A DNA stretch of 17,508 nucleotides from Asterionellopsis glacialis (Eukaryota > Bacillariophyta > Plagiogrammaphyceae > Rhaphoneidales > Asterionellopsidaceae): the NCBI GenBank assembly GCA_014885115.2, contig WKLE02000979.1, positions 1 through 17,508 on the forward strand. The letters are read 5' to 3'. Both the position numbers and the translations under genes were made by a program. Positions 1-9,685 of this stretch are shown here, one piece after another. Numbering within the stretch: position 1 is the stretch's first letter; every line of letters begins with the position of its first letter. Under the pieces are notes generated by a model. The model ran no database searches, was not told where the DNA came from, and saw only the letters and a program-made list of their open reading frames with translations.

Positions 1-960
1 ACACTGCATGCGCCTTCCTGTTGCCTTGAGCAACATTGTAAGTAAGAGTCTGGTTTTGCACCATTTTCTCTTTGTTCTGGCGTCAATTTGTTTTCTCACG
101 TTGCGTATTTTTATCGTGCTCTTGTCTTTTCTCCTTGCCATGCAAGCCATCACCAAAAACACAAAACAAATCAATCGTGCAGAATCTCCCTCAGATTCTC
201 TTTTGCTCAATTGAACAAAGACAGACTGACATGTGTTTGTCCACAAAAAACCTAGGAAGAGTTTCCGTTGGTCATTGCCGGTACAAAAGCTACGTAATCC
301 CTGGTAATTTAGGACCGGGAAACCGTGGGATGAACATTCACCACAAATGCACTACCAAAAAATGCATTAGGTTTACAGATGTGGTGATCCTTCATCCTGC
401 AGTTTCCTGGCCTTTCTGACTGGGAAAACAGCTATAATGCAGACGGTAAATGACCGGGATAAGTAGGAGTTCTTTCTCCAATTGACTGCGTTATACAGGT
501 TTCATTTCAAGCTATGAATTATTGGGTCATACCTTATTCCAAAGTAAAAAAAATTAGCTTTCAAAATTAGCTTCTCAATTGGGTCATTCCTTATTTCAAA
601 GTAAAAAAAAATTAGCTTTTCAATTGGGTGATACCTTATTCTGGAAGTTAAAAAAAAATCAGCCAGGAGTACCATACACAAACAAATTAGCAGAACATTG
701 CTCTTGGGCACTCTACCAAACAAAGAGACAGCCATGACAATTATGGCAAGGTGTTGATAAGTGACACAGCATTATGGACACTCCTCCCTCCTCAGCTTAG
801 AAAAATGACAGAAGCACACACAAAAATGTGTGGGTGTGAGACATGTAAAATAATGAAGAACATGCAGGAGTATCTCAATGCATATTGAAAAGTGCTCCTT
901 TTACATATGAGATGCTCCAGTACTGTATGATTGTGTAATAGATTTAAGAGAAAAATAATT
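1..960. other. Intergenic stretch without a supportable gene
   Basis: I see no convincing coding region here. Short open frames exist at 8-419 on the + strand, but they have no recognisable domain and no upstream context. The only clear structure is the A-rich threefold repeat at 521-664, listed separately. The right end (from about 961) runs into the reading frame of the transposase-like pseudogene. The stretch between about 665 and 960 may therefore be the ruined 5' part of the same element, but the frame there is interrupted (a stop lies near 928) and I recognise nothing. Confidence 0.5.
521..664. repeat. Three imperfect tandem copies of an A-rich unit
   Basis: Copies begin at 521, 578 and 623. 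Each starts with ATTGGGT, followed by a CATACCTTATT-like segment, then an AAGT plus long A run, then a TTAGC or TCAGC box. The first copy (521-577) is longer because its tail contains a second TTAGC box; the others are about 42-45 bp. Copies one and two are the most alike and copy three has diverged. It is a short local duplication in non-coding DNA with no inverted ends, so it is not obviously a mobile element. Confidence 0.75.
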
Positions 961-1840
961 GACAAAAATGGCAAATTATTTCATTCAAGACCAAAGGAAG
1001 CACTATCAGCAATCCAATGTCCAAATGAGCCAAGATTTGATGTACCAGGTATGAAGTGTATTCTTTGAACGTGCACAAATTGTCCTAAGTGTATACTGCC
1101 AGAAGAGGAGAGTGAACTAGGATTGGATGATCCATTTATATCTTTTTATGTTTATGAAAAAGTTACAAGATATACTCTCCATGCTGGTGTCTTGGAAACC
1201 AATGCCATGTACTGCCAACCATGTACAGATTTGGAAGAATGCACGACAAATGACAACACACCAGGCACAAAACAAAAGAAATTAGGAAAGGTTATTACTA
1301 GAAAGTACTTAACATTATTGAAGAAGCCTTTAAATGAATTCATTAATGAATACTATGTACCCCAACTGGAGAAATATGCATATCACTGTCCAATGTATAT
1401 ATTATTTGGAAATAGCAAAGTCAGGCAAACAAGAAAGGACACCCTCACACCTGGTGATGTCTATATAACACAAGATTACTATGCAGAACAACTTATGTTT
1501 GAATTCAAAGAAAAAATTCAATCACAGCATTTTGGGAATTGCAAAACTTATCAATGGAGGAGTCCAGTGTACAGTACTTCATACCTGGATCCTCAGAAAA
1601 GGAAATGGAGTTTCACTCCCTCTTTGCTGATGATAAATTACAGAATGCTGCTTCTACATTTCCTCACATGGATGTACTGTGTAAGCTTTTGTTACAACAA
1701 GACAAGCTACTGGTCAAAAAATTATGTTTGATCACACAGATGGCTGTGCCAACAATATTGCTGTGCCACAGCCATCTATTTTTTATCAATGTTGAGTACA
1801 AAATATAATATTGCAATCAACAGAGCCATTTGTTGCAGTA
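961..1840 (+). pseudogene. Decayed transposase-like ORF with zinc-finger-like cysteines
   Basis: A protein can be followed across three reading frames. The first frame (961 to about 1550) includes a CTNCPKC cluster at 1072, a CQPC-x5-C cluster near 1210-1240 and a VYITQDYYAEQLMFEFKEKI segment near 1459. It is broken by a TGA at 1066. The protein continues in a second frame (about 1539-1720, containing SLFADDKLQNAAS and HMDVLCKLLL). A third frame from 1724 reads MFDHTDGCANN and then stops. At 1792-1830 the first frame resumes with LSTKYNIAINRAI. The D-H-T-D-G-C motif and the spacing of these blocks resemble, from memory, a repeated DDE-transposase-like family of diatom genomes; I could not search for it. 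At least one nonsense and two or three frame breaks make it non-functional. No terminal inverted repeats or target duplications were found. Confidence 0.6.
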
Positions 1841-4581
1841 CAAGAATGAGCTGACATTGTGTATACAGTATACAAACCAAGTTATGACCACATCATTTTA
1901 CTATTTTCAGCTGCAGTTGTATCTCTCTGAATATCAAAGGCAATTGAGTCACAACACAAATAAACAGATAAATAGTGGACTAGAGTTACTGGGGGATATT
2001 TACGGCTATCAAAATTTCAAATATCAATAGTCAGCTGCAAGAGAGTATAGGAAATCATAGATTAGCAAGCCTACTATGATATGATACAACAGAAATCAAG
2101 CAGGAGGAGCAAAAGGATTTCTTTATAGTTTGGTAAGTGAATTGCTACCAGCAGTCAGTTCAAAGTCATACACAATATTATGGGGAAGGATGCTATCCTA
2201 ACTGTCACAGTTGTGAAAAGAAAATAGTAGAGATACATATCAGCCATTTTTTCTAATGCAACAACAACAGGATAAAGAATTATGCTTCTGTTAGTAAATG
2301 ATCACCAACTGCATTGCATCATGGAACTTCATTTATTATAAACCAGGCCATTAGAACTAATATACAAATGGATGTGGTACTCAATTGGATCACTCACAAA
2401 TAACCATCATCATATACCCCTGCAACCATCTCAACTACATACTAGTATGACCAATATCATCTTGCAGATGTCAATTTTATGTAATTTTTTTTGGGGGAAG
2501 CACAAAGAACTGGGGAGGGTATGAGTCCTATACCACCATATATCTTTGTTTTTGTTGTAAGTGCACAATTCACAGAGTATCTAGAGAATGGAATTATACA
2601 TAACAAAGCTTGGATTGACATGTAATTTATTTTTCCTTCTGTTGGGTTAGGCATTACAATAAATGTTAGCTAAACCATGTGGTTCTCTGCATTGCCCTAA
2701 AGAGTGATCATGTTATTTGAGTAGTGCTATGATAAAAAGGTTGCTCTTTTGCTCTTGCTCCATCATCAGCAGGGTCTAATAGCTAGTAATTATTTCATTA
2801 GTGCTGCCATTTTGGCTGTTTTTTGTGAAAATTGGTGTTGGTGTTTAGGGTTAAATTGTTTAAAATGACATAAAAAGCTGATGCCATGCTCACTAAGTAG
2901 TAAAAAACAAATTAAAATGCCTATTAAGGAAAATCTAGCCTTTACCATATCTTATTATAATAGCCTAACACTAACAGATGAGTAGTGTGAGGGACGGTGT
3001 TCCATCTTATCATTGTAAAGTTTTCTGCAAGTGCCAATAAGGGGCAATCCTGGGCCTGCACATGCACTGCTCTGGGCCCTGTAGTTATGAGGGCTGTGTC
3101 CAGACTTCTTGTTAAATGTGTGGGAGAATACTTGAGGATGTTAGTCAAATGTGTGGTTGCCCATTTTAGTTGATTCTGCTTGTACAAGGCAAGGTAAAAA
3201 ATAGTAGAGGTCAGCAACAATTCTTTGAGAGTGGAGGTCACTTTAATTCTTCCTGCTAACAGGCACATGGCTGGTCACTCAGTCACCTTCTTTTTTCTTA
3301 TTGGCTAATTGTTCCCACTTTTCCTTTTGTGTTCATCAACCTACTAGATGAGAGCCTGTTGGATGATCATGGGCTGATTGGTAAGAAGATCTAGTGCCCA
3401 ACCTGGAGGGATAGGTACCAGGGATGTGATTGTAAACTTATTAGTAGAAGTGCTATGAGTGTTAGACATGGATTTCTTGGGAAAGACTGGTTTACCAGAG
3501 GTGTCTAATTGTTCTTGGTTAACAATGGAGACCATCACAATTGTTTTAAAGCAATCACTGGCATTATAAGAAGGGTTACAAACTGTGGTGATGCAGCTGC
3601 TTGAGTTCCATGAAATGCTGCTATTCTGGTTTGTTAATGGTTTTATCTGATGGGTTGGTATCATCATCTAAATTAAATTCTGTTTCTTGTTGTTGATCCT
3701 GCCTCCTGTGGTTGAGTTTGTAGCTGTAGCACTTGAAGATTGTCATCAGATGGTAATACTACTGCTAGAGAATGAAAGAAATGGAGGTGGGAGAGGGTTA
3801 TGGGATAACACTTTGTTTCGATAACTAACTCCTCTGCGAAGCACACCACAAACAAAAATGCGTACGTGGTACAATACACCTTGTACAGTGTTGTACTAAC
3901 AAAACGTTCGAAGCACACGAAAAAAATGGCGTCCGAGCAGGGAGAACAAAAAAGGTCTATCAAGAATAATGTTGTGGATACTCCGACAAATTCATAGTCA
4001 TTCCCACTGGTTTTAATACCGGACACACTCTCAAATTCCCGCCAAAATTACTTACGAATCACCCCTAAGCTTGCTAAATTCGCGAAATAATTAGCATGAA
4101 TAACCTTTAGGAGTTCCTTTACACATGTTTATTTAATTAAGGCATGTTGTCTGATTCTACTTTGAATTTTTGGCCAGCAGGGAAATTGAGCTCCATCCAA
4201 AGAAGATTGGTTCATTTTGCATCTGAACAGAACTGGAAATACGAAACAACGTAATAAGTGATAGGGCATAGCGCATAACCTACTCTTTAGTCTTTAGAGA
4301 GTTCCCTCTAGATACCTTTTGCATTACGGGGTGACCTATCAGTCACTTTTGATATCTGACCTACGGAAGTTCTTTGAAGAATCTTAGGAGTTGTGTTCCT
4401 ACAAATCCCCTTGTGTCGCTCTTTCTAATGAAGAAACACATCTATAGAGTTTGAGAAACCCTTTGCTACTTGGAATCGCGAAACATCTGTGCAACATACA
4501 TAACACATGTATTGTTGAAAGCTTCGCACATTCACAAATACATTTATACATTCGAGCATAAGATTTACATACACACAAATC
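1841..4581. other. Long gene-poor region, probably old element remnants
   Basis: No intact gene is supported in these 2.7 kb. On the minus strand one frame is nearly open from 3667 down to 2942, broken by three stops between about 3344 and 3260. The peptide has protein-like stretches (for example TSLVPIPPGWALDLL) but no family I recognise. A further minus frame is open at 3673-4026. A short + frame at 3926-3999 begins ATGGCGTCC and ends after 24 codons. From about 4030 to 4581 lies the presumed promoter and leader of the repeat-protein gene, with no clear TATA element. The frame of that gene has a stop at 4516-4518, and no in-frame ATG occurs before 4582. Confidence 0.4.
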
Positions 4582-5901
4582 ATGTCATCTTCTTCAGCTC
4601 CCTCTGTATCCCCAACCTTAGAACCATCTGTGTCACAGTCACCAAGTCTGGAACCAACAATAACTTCTGCTCCCTCTCTATCTCCGAGTTTGGCACCGTC
4701 TGTATCACAGTCACCAAGTTTGGCACCGTCCGTATCACAGGCACCAAGTTTGGAACCGACGATATCTTCAGCTCCGTCTATATCAACGTCTCCAAGTTTG
4801 GCACCGTCTGTATCACAGTCACCGAGTTTGGCACCGTCTGTATCGCAGTCACCAAGTCAGTCTCCTAGTTTGGAACCTACAATATCTTCAGTCCCCTCTG
4901 TATCTCCAAGTTTGGCACCGTCTGTATCACAGCCACCAAGTTTGGCACCGTCTGTATCCACGTCGCCAAGTTTAGCACCGTCTGTATCACAGTCACCAAG
5001 TTTCGAACCGTCTGTATCACAAATACCAAGCGTGGCGCCGTCTGTATCCACGTCGCCAAGTTTATCACCATCTGTATCCACGTCGCCAAGTTTATCACCG
5101 TCTGTATCACAGATACCAAGCGTGGAACCAACAATTACTAAATGTCCTTTATGTGCAGATTGGCGTAATCCCTATTATCCAAATGCGTCGGTAACTTTTC
5201 CTGATTTTGGAACTCATACATGTTACGAACTCAACGAACTTGGTCTTGCATCCAATGATACATTGGTAGAGAATTGTTTGTTAATTCAATGGTTTTCCTA
5301 TGGAACTTGTGGGTGTGCTGTTGATACTCCATCACCAAGTATGGCACCATCAATATCAACAGAACCATCAGTTGCACCATCGACGTTACCGTCCATCGTT
5401 CCATCAAATGAACCAAGTGTTGTTCCGTCGAGTGGACCCACTGGATTACCTTCCTTCTCCTTACCCCCCACGCCATTTACCCCTGCTGATGATGGGCTTG
5501 CTGCTTGGGTCATAGCTGTAATTTCTGTCGGAAGTGCATGTTCTTTTGCATTCCTTGCTTACTGTATTTTTGTGCTATTTTGTAAAGGCAGTAATGAAGA
5601 AGAACCTGAAAAATTTGCTGATTTACCGGCACAGCAAGAACAAGCGTCGGTGAAAGAAGAGGCTCGAATTCCAGTCAACCGTATGGATAGCGATGTTACA
5701 CTCGTTGATGAAGAAATTGCAACGAGTTTACGAATGGAACTCCGAAAACCTTATGCACATGAGATTGAAGCCGCAGGAGAAGAACAAAAGAGTGGTAGTG
5801 GTCGTAGTAGTCCGACTTCAAGCACGCGCCAACAACGGGAACAAGAAGAGGCTTCCGAGGTCATGTCTTCAGTTCTTTCTGTTGGTTATGATCTGGTATA
5901 A
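4582..5901 (+). CDS. Pro/Ser decapeptide-repeat, Cys-domain, single-pass membrane protein (439 aa)
   Basis: Residues 1-183 are an extended Pro/Ser/Thr region built from decapeptides of the type PSLAPSVSQS, with some 4- and 6-residue partial units. It has no Lys, Arg, Cys or aromatic residue except one Phe; Glu is the only charge. Residues 184-246 form a small domain with six cysteines (188, 191, 214, 232, 243, 245) and possible N-glycosylation sites at N201 and N225. Residues 249-300 are a second Pro/Ser spacer. Residues 307-334 form one strongly hydrophobic segment, followed by CKG and a charged tail of about 105 residues rich in Glu and Gln. The layout fits a cell-surface stalk protein: repeats and Cys domain outside, tail in the cytosol. 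Such PSxxPS proteins with a CxxC...CGC domain are common in diatoms and some oomycetes; their role is not settled. Oddly, there is no N-terminal signal peptide. The start is the first in-frame ATG after a stop at 4516-4518, so a missed upstream exon or a reverse-signal anchor is possible. Confidence 0.85.
   Translation: MSSSSAPSVSPTLEPSVSQSPSLEPTITSAPSLSPSLAPSVSQSPSLAPSVSQAPSLEPTISSAPSISTSPSLAPSVSQSPSLAPSVSQSPSQSPSLEPTISSVPSVSPSLAPSVSQPPSLAPSVSTSPSLAPSVSQSPSFEPSVSQIPSVAPSVSTSPSLSPSVSTSPSLSPSVSQIPSVEPTITKCPLCADWRNPYYPNASVTFPDFGTHTCYELNELGLASNDTLVENCLLIQWFSYGTCGCAVDTPSPSMAPSISTEPSVAPSTLPSIVPSNEPSVVPSSGPTGLPSFSLPPTPFTPADDGLAAWVIAVISVGSACSFAFLAYCIFVLFCKGSNEEEPEKFADLPAQQEQASVKEEARIPVNRMDSDVTLVDEEIATSLRMELRKPYAHEIEAAGEEQKSGSGRSSPTSSTRQQREQEEASEVMSSVLSVGYDLV
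4606..5136 (+). repeat. 30-bp coding tandem repeat (PSLAPSVSQS unit)
   Basis: The DNA repeats with a basic period of 30 bp, reading CCAAGTTTGGCACCGTCTGT followed by ATCACAGTCA or a variant (ATCCACGTCG, ATATCTTCAG). Nucleotide identity between units is high even at synonymous positions, especially around 4690-4760, 4795-4855 and 4905-5120. This points to recent unit duplication or gene conversion, not selection on protein alone. Several 12- and 18-bp partial units interrupt the period in frame. Copy number is likely variable between alleles. Confidence 0.85.
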
Positions 5902-6253
5902 AATGATTGAAAATAGGTAGATACACTTTTCAAAATGGAGAATTCTTTTGTAATTTTCATCGAGGATATGATGAATTTTTATACCGTACCGTACAGAGAG
6001 TGATACGATTTGTAGAAATTACGAGGAGACATGTTGAGATGCTTTGCTATCGACGAGAAAAGACAAAGGATAGACATATGGACTACAAGGGACATACAGG
6101 TTCTTTACAATTCATAAGATTCGCAAAACGGTTAAGATATAATGTCCGGAAAATAGCCACTGCACTTCAGTCAGGACTCATCAAAAGCAACGTTACCATA
6201 GGCTGCGTTGAAGCTTCCAACGATGCCTTTTTGTTTTTTTTCCTTTATATCAA
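5902..6253. other. Spacer between two convergent genes
   Basis: This 352-bp gap separates the stop codons of the repeat-protein gene (+) and the sulfotransferase gene (-), so it must hold both 3' ends. A + frame is open at 5907-6323 but has no recognisable domain and overlaps the sulfotransferase C terminus, so I treat it as chance. A T-rich run at about 6228-6242 could serve the 3' end of the + gene. No hairpin or canonical polyadenylation hexamer stands out. Confidence 0.45.
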
Positions 6254-7606
6254 TCAATCTTGCATTCTCTTTTGCCGCTGCTTTTTAGTATTTTTGTTTT
6301 TGTTACCCCAACATGACTGTTGAATACCAAAAACGTTTTCCAAATACTTTGGTGTTTCAATAGAATCTTCAGCATCAATTTCAATAAGAGCATGTGTTGG
6401 ATATTGCAATACAAATGAGCGAACGTGTTCTACTTGTTTGGAAAAGAAAGTTTTCAATGCCTCGTAGGAACTTCCTCCTGGCCCACGGAGAGTATTTGTA
6501 GTACTTGTATTGTTGGGATATAGGGTTGTCATACTATTGCATTGTCCAATTCGTTCATTGTACTTACGAAATCGTACAAGACTTTGATACCAATGTTTTG
6601 GATTTCTCAAAGTCATGACAAAGGTAGCATGAGGGTATTCCTTATGTATTTCATGTAAATATTCAACTTGGGGAAATGAACAATCATGAAATTTTTCAAC
6701 ATCTAATTGAAAATAAGCATCAAAGTTCCCACACGAACGTAATGGTGGTAAACCTTTGGATATGGCATCTCGTATACAAAACCCACAATCTAACCGATCA
6801 TGTGTCTTCCAATCATAATTTGTATCACATTTATCATGAGTCATATTGGAAAGTCGTATCATAGTAGTGTTGGTACGTGTAGGCATATTGGAAGACGTTT
6901 CAACATGACTACGAGCACCGCATTCAAAGTATTTCCATAAGGATGTTGTTCCAGCTTTTGGAAAGCCCACATTAATGATGGGTTTTGGAAGTGGTTCTCC
7001 ATTATTTATGTTGCTTTGTCTTTGTGCGTGTACTAGTTCACGAAAGTATGGATGTGGTTTCCAAGAATCATCAATGTTTTGATTATATGTTTCATGATAA
7101 TGATTCAGTGTATGCTTACCTCTGTTCTCCTTTCTGTTGTTGGTTCCATGACGTTTGTTTGTTGGTATTCCTCTACTTGCTGATGTATTTTGGAGAAGGA
7201 GATTATAAGCATGACTTGATTGATTGAATAGTACTTGATCATAATCTGCTGAAGGAAGATACGTGTTTATCATTATTTTTTTTTGATTTTCATTCTGAAT
7301 TTGATTCTTTATTACCATACTCATTAATATAACAAACACAACCAGCGATACGCAACTAAGGAGATGTGTTACGAATTCCATATTTTTGGACGAAGCTCTT
7401 GGAGGTGATAATAATGGAGAAGGTGGCGAAGCAGATGTTGTTGTAATTGCTGCTACGGCTCCACTACCGATACTATGTTGTTGAGAGCTACGGCGACTAC
7501 TAGTAGGAGTAGTTGTACTGCAATAAAGCTTGCCAGCAGTCATAGTAGGACTCGAAGAAGAATAATTCCTTTTTTGAGAATACATGTAAGAAAGAGATGT
7601 AGTCAT
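6254..7606 (-). CDS. Golgi-type (type II membrane) PAPS-dependent sulfotransferase (450 aa)
   Basis: Predicted to transfer sulfate from PAPS to a sugar or protein acceptor in the secretory pathway. Residues 1-77 are a long Ser/Thr-rich cytosolic tail. Residues 79-99 form one hydrophobic anchor, giving type II topology. Residues 100-205 are a low-complexity stem. The catalytic domain starts at about 208: PIINVGFPKAGTTSLWKYF (209-227) is the 5'-phosphosulfate-binding loop, and MTLRNPKHWYQSLVRFR (331-347) carries the 3'-phosphate-binding Arg and Ser. Conserved cysteine pairs follow the pattern I recall from diatom homologues (C260, C274, C277, C292, C309). HALIEIDAEDSIETPKYLENVFGI (405-428) is split in my reading into an IEID block and a downstream helix, and with SCWG (431-434) closes the domain. 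N-glycosylation sequons occur in the lumenal part. The gene is intronless and intact, and its first ATG follows a plausible leader. Acceptor specificity cannot be read from sequence. It converges with the repeat-protein gene. Confidence 0.88.
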   Translation of the reverse strand: MTTSLSYMYSQKRNYSSSSPTMTAGKLYCSTTTPTSSRRSSQQHSIGSGAVAAITTTSASPPSPLLSPPRASSKNMEFVTHLLSCVSLVVFVILMSMVIKNQIQNENQKKIMINTYLPSADYDQVLFNQSSHAYNLLLQNTSASRGIPTNKRHGTNNRKENRGKHTLNHYHETYNQNIDDSWKPHPYFRELVHAQRQSNINNGEPLPKPIINVGFPKAGTTSLWKYFECGARSHVETSSNMPTRTNTTMIRLSNMTHDKCDTNYDWKTHDRLDCGFCIRDAISKGLPPLRSCGNFDAYFQLDVEKFHDCSFPQVEYLHEIHKEYPHATFVMTLRNPKHWYQSLVRFRKYNERIGQCNSMTTLYPNNTSTTNTLRGPGGSSYEALKTFFSKQVEHVRSFVLQYPTHALIEIDAEDSIETPKYLENVFGIQQSCWGNKNKNTKKQRQKRMQD

Positions 7607-8844
7607 GATTTTGATGGTTTGAAGGAATGCAAGAGGTGCAAAATTTTCTACAATTGGTTTGTAATGTGTTTGATTCTACCCGAATATGAAAGGGAATGCT
7701 GGAACGAATGATTTGTTATAAAAAACCAAAACAACAAAAATATATGACTACAATCAGAATTGATGATTGATTCGTAGGTGGAATGAATGTTCTGATCTCG
7801 AACCTGGATGAAAGCTATTTCATTTTGTTTTGTTCTTTGGAAAAAAAAATACTTAAATAGCACTGTCTGTAGTGTGGACTATGTACGGAGTTTCATTTAT
7901 ATCAAAACAGAGTTTTGAAGGGTTTTGTAATAAAAATTATTAACTTGTGATCAAGAGTACGAGCATTAGACTTGGAGTGGCATAGTAAGGTACGCATGAT
8001 GAAAACAATTTTGTACAGATGAATTCCCCTAATTGTCAAAAACCTGTTTTTTTAAAAACTTGGAGAAGGACTGAGAGTTAGTGTCTCTCCTTTAATATTT
8101 GCTCTCCCATTCTCTAGATTATATAAAGCTACTCAATCCATCTCTTTAGAGAAAAATGTTTTGCTACATATTCTTGAATGAATAGTTTGAATGCGGTGTA
8201 CGTACAAAGGCTTTCGGATACCCAGGACTGCGTGTCTTTGTCTACTAGGTACACTACTCCGCTTTTCTAACTTTGTAGTGTTCCGCGGAGTTTGTGTTTT
8301 GTGGTATGGTTGCGAGTTTTTTTGAAATTTTGCCGGGACGGCGGCAGGCTCGCTTCTCGGCGACCTGTAATCTTACGTACAGGTTTCCAAATATGGAATG
8401 TATAGCATGTAGAAACATACTATATCGACCGCACGAGACGTCTTTGAACTATTAATATGTACATCCGGACGGACGAAAAATCTTCTCATCTTGCGAAGAC
8501 TTCCGAGACGGCTGACTGACTGACTGATTTTCTGATCGCAATTCTAATGAAAAAAAGCAATACTAGAAGAAGGTATGTTAGACAATCTACTCATAGATTT
8601 TATGACCGTTTAATTGTACGTGTCTTTCAGTACAGCCTGTCTGAACAATGATTTGCAAACAGAGATCCTGGACAAAAATGGCGCGCCCTTGTTTTCTTTC
8701 ACATGAAGCCGCGAGAGTCAAGCTCTGCACCCGACAAGACTGCGCCTAACCGTGAAGAAACTTAGACACAGCAACTACGAACAACACCTCATTTCATTTC
8801 ATCTCTTGTCTAATCTAACCAAGTACAAATTATAATACAACAAG
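7607..8844. promoter_or_regulatory. Divergent intergenic region of sulfotransferase (-) and RPA3 (+)
   Basis: These 1.24 kb must hold the 5' regions of two genes pointing away from each other. The left part (7607-8000) is very AT-rich and probably belongs to the sulfotransferase promoter. A TATATAAA sequence lies at 8120-8127, 717 bp before the RPA3 start, which is far for that gene. The stretch 8280-8550 is richer in G and C. It contains an inverted repeat ACCTGTA/TACAGGT (8363-8369 and 8378-8384, 8-nt loop) and a CTGA tetranucleotide run (8512-8527). The last 60 bp before RPA3 are pyrimidine-rich and then A-rich, a plausible 5' leader. No tRNA or other RNA gene was found here. Confidence 0.45.
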
Positions 8845-9414
8845 ATGTCAGCTCAAGAAGATGGTGCATACCCAAGACTTAATGCAGAACATATGAATTC
8901 AGGACAATATGTTGGTAACATTGTGAGTCTTGTGGGGTGTGTCGAATCCTTCGATGGAAGTATTGTACAATTTAAATGTGCTGATGGTGGTGTTGTCAAT
9001 GTTATGGCAGACTCAGAATTTGCCATTAATACAGGTGGATTTGCTGAGTTGATTGGTGCTGTCAATGAGGACAATACACTTCAGGTACGTGCGTTTCTCT
9101 GTGCGTCTTTCTTTTTCTCTCTCTAACGTAAGGGTTCTCTAGTATTCTTAGTTTAGGTTACGATTGTGCGACTGGAAACCTGGAAGCATGATTGTATTGC
9201 ACGACCACTTCTCATTCTCTATTTTTATATTATATTTTTGTTTTGTCCCATCTCCATTTTCAAAAAATCTGTACAGTTATTTGTCACTCGTGAATTACCC
9301 AATGATATGGATTTAGAAGTTTATAATCAAATGTTGGTACAAGTAATTCATAATCCTAAATTTGCTGAATATGGATTTGTTTCTGAACCAGTGGCTGCTG
9401 CAATGGCAGAGTAA
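8845..9414 (+). CDS. RPA3: Replication protein A 14-kDa subunit, RPA3 (125 aa, two exons)
   Basis: RPA3 is the smallest subunit of the heterotrimeric nuclear RPA complex, which coats single-stranded DNA in replication, repair and checkpoint signalling. Exons are 8845-9084 and 9277-9414; the phase-0 intron begins GTACGT and ends GTACAG. The spliced protein is 125 aa, close to the roughly 120 aa usual for the family. It is a single OB-fold with family landmarks: PRLNAEHM near the N terminus, VGNIVSLVGCVES as the first strands, a GFAELIGAVNEDNTLQ strand just before the intron, and the C-terminal helix DLEVYNQMLVQVIHNPKF, which in RPA3 packs in the trimer core. The start ATG follows an A-rich leader. 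If the intron is retained, translation stops at 9124-9126. It lies tail to tail with the Rad5-like SNF2 gene, with 271 bp between stops. Confidence 0.9.
9085..9276 (+). other. RPA3 intron (192 bp)
   Basis: The donor GTACGT follows a complete CAG codon and the acceptor GTACAG precedes TTATTTGTC. The intron is pyrimidine-rich toward its 3' half and contains an in-frame stop at 9124-9126. Removing it joins the two halves of the RPA3 OB-fold without a frame change (phase 0). Confidence 0.88.
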
Positions 9415-9685
9415 AATTTATAGGACGACTAAGCAACATACCCCCTTTGAGTACAGCATATTTGGGTGATTTGAGCCAACAGAGGAGTATGGAATGGACA
9501 TGATGTAAAAAGAAGAACAACACAAAATAGCATAGGGGCATATTAACACGATTTCTTCTGTTTTTATCCGTCTTCGAAGAACACATGGAGAAAGATAAAT
9601 TAAATTACTATTGTTACAATCATTCATTTACTTTTAAAACTCTTTAGCAAACAAACAAAAATAGACTTTTCCCCTCGATTCTTTT
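9415..9685. other. Spacer between the convergent RPA3 and SNF2 genes
   Basis: This gap holds both 3' untranslated regions. It is AT-rich, with no additional gene and no clear hairpin. Transcripts from the two strands probably come close to each other or overlap here. Confidence 0.5.

Noticed and set aside
8..735. Several short open frames on both strands at the left end
   Set aside because: No domain, no start context and no continuity into longer frames; some overlap the A-rich repeat.
4035..4047. ATTCCCGCCAAAA as an E2F-type binding site
   Set aside because: It matches the loose consensus but is 535 bp from the nearest start codon, in front of a repeat protein with no cell-cycle link; similar loose matches are common.
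4857..5134. Minus-strand open frames reading DTDGxKLGD repeats, which look like calcium-binding Asp-rich repeats
   Set aside because: They are the antisense image of the Pro/Ser repeat coding region; the 30-bp period keeps all frames open. The + frame continues into a Cys domain and membrane segment, so it is the real one.
5907..6323. Open + frame of 138 codons after the repeat-protein gene
   Set aside because: No recognisable domain, and its end overlaps the sulfotransferase C terminus on the other strand.
8120..8127. TATATAAA as the RPA3 TATA box
   Set aside because: It is 717 bp from the start codon with no sign of a leader intron; a role for another transcript cannot be shown.
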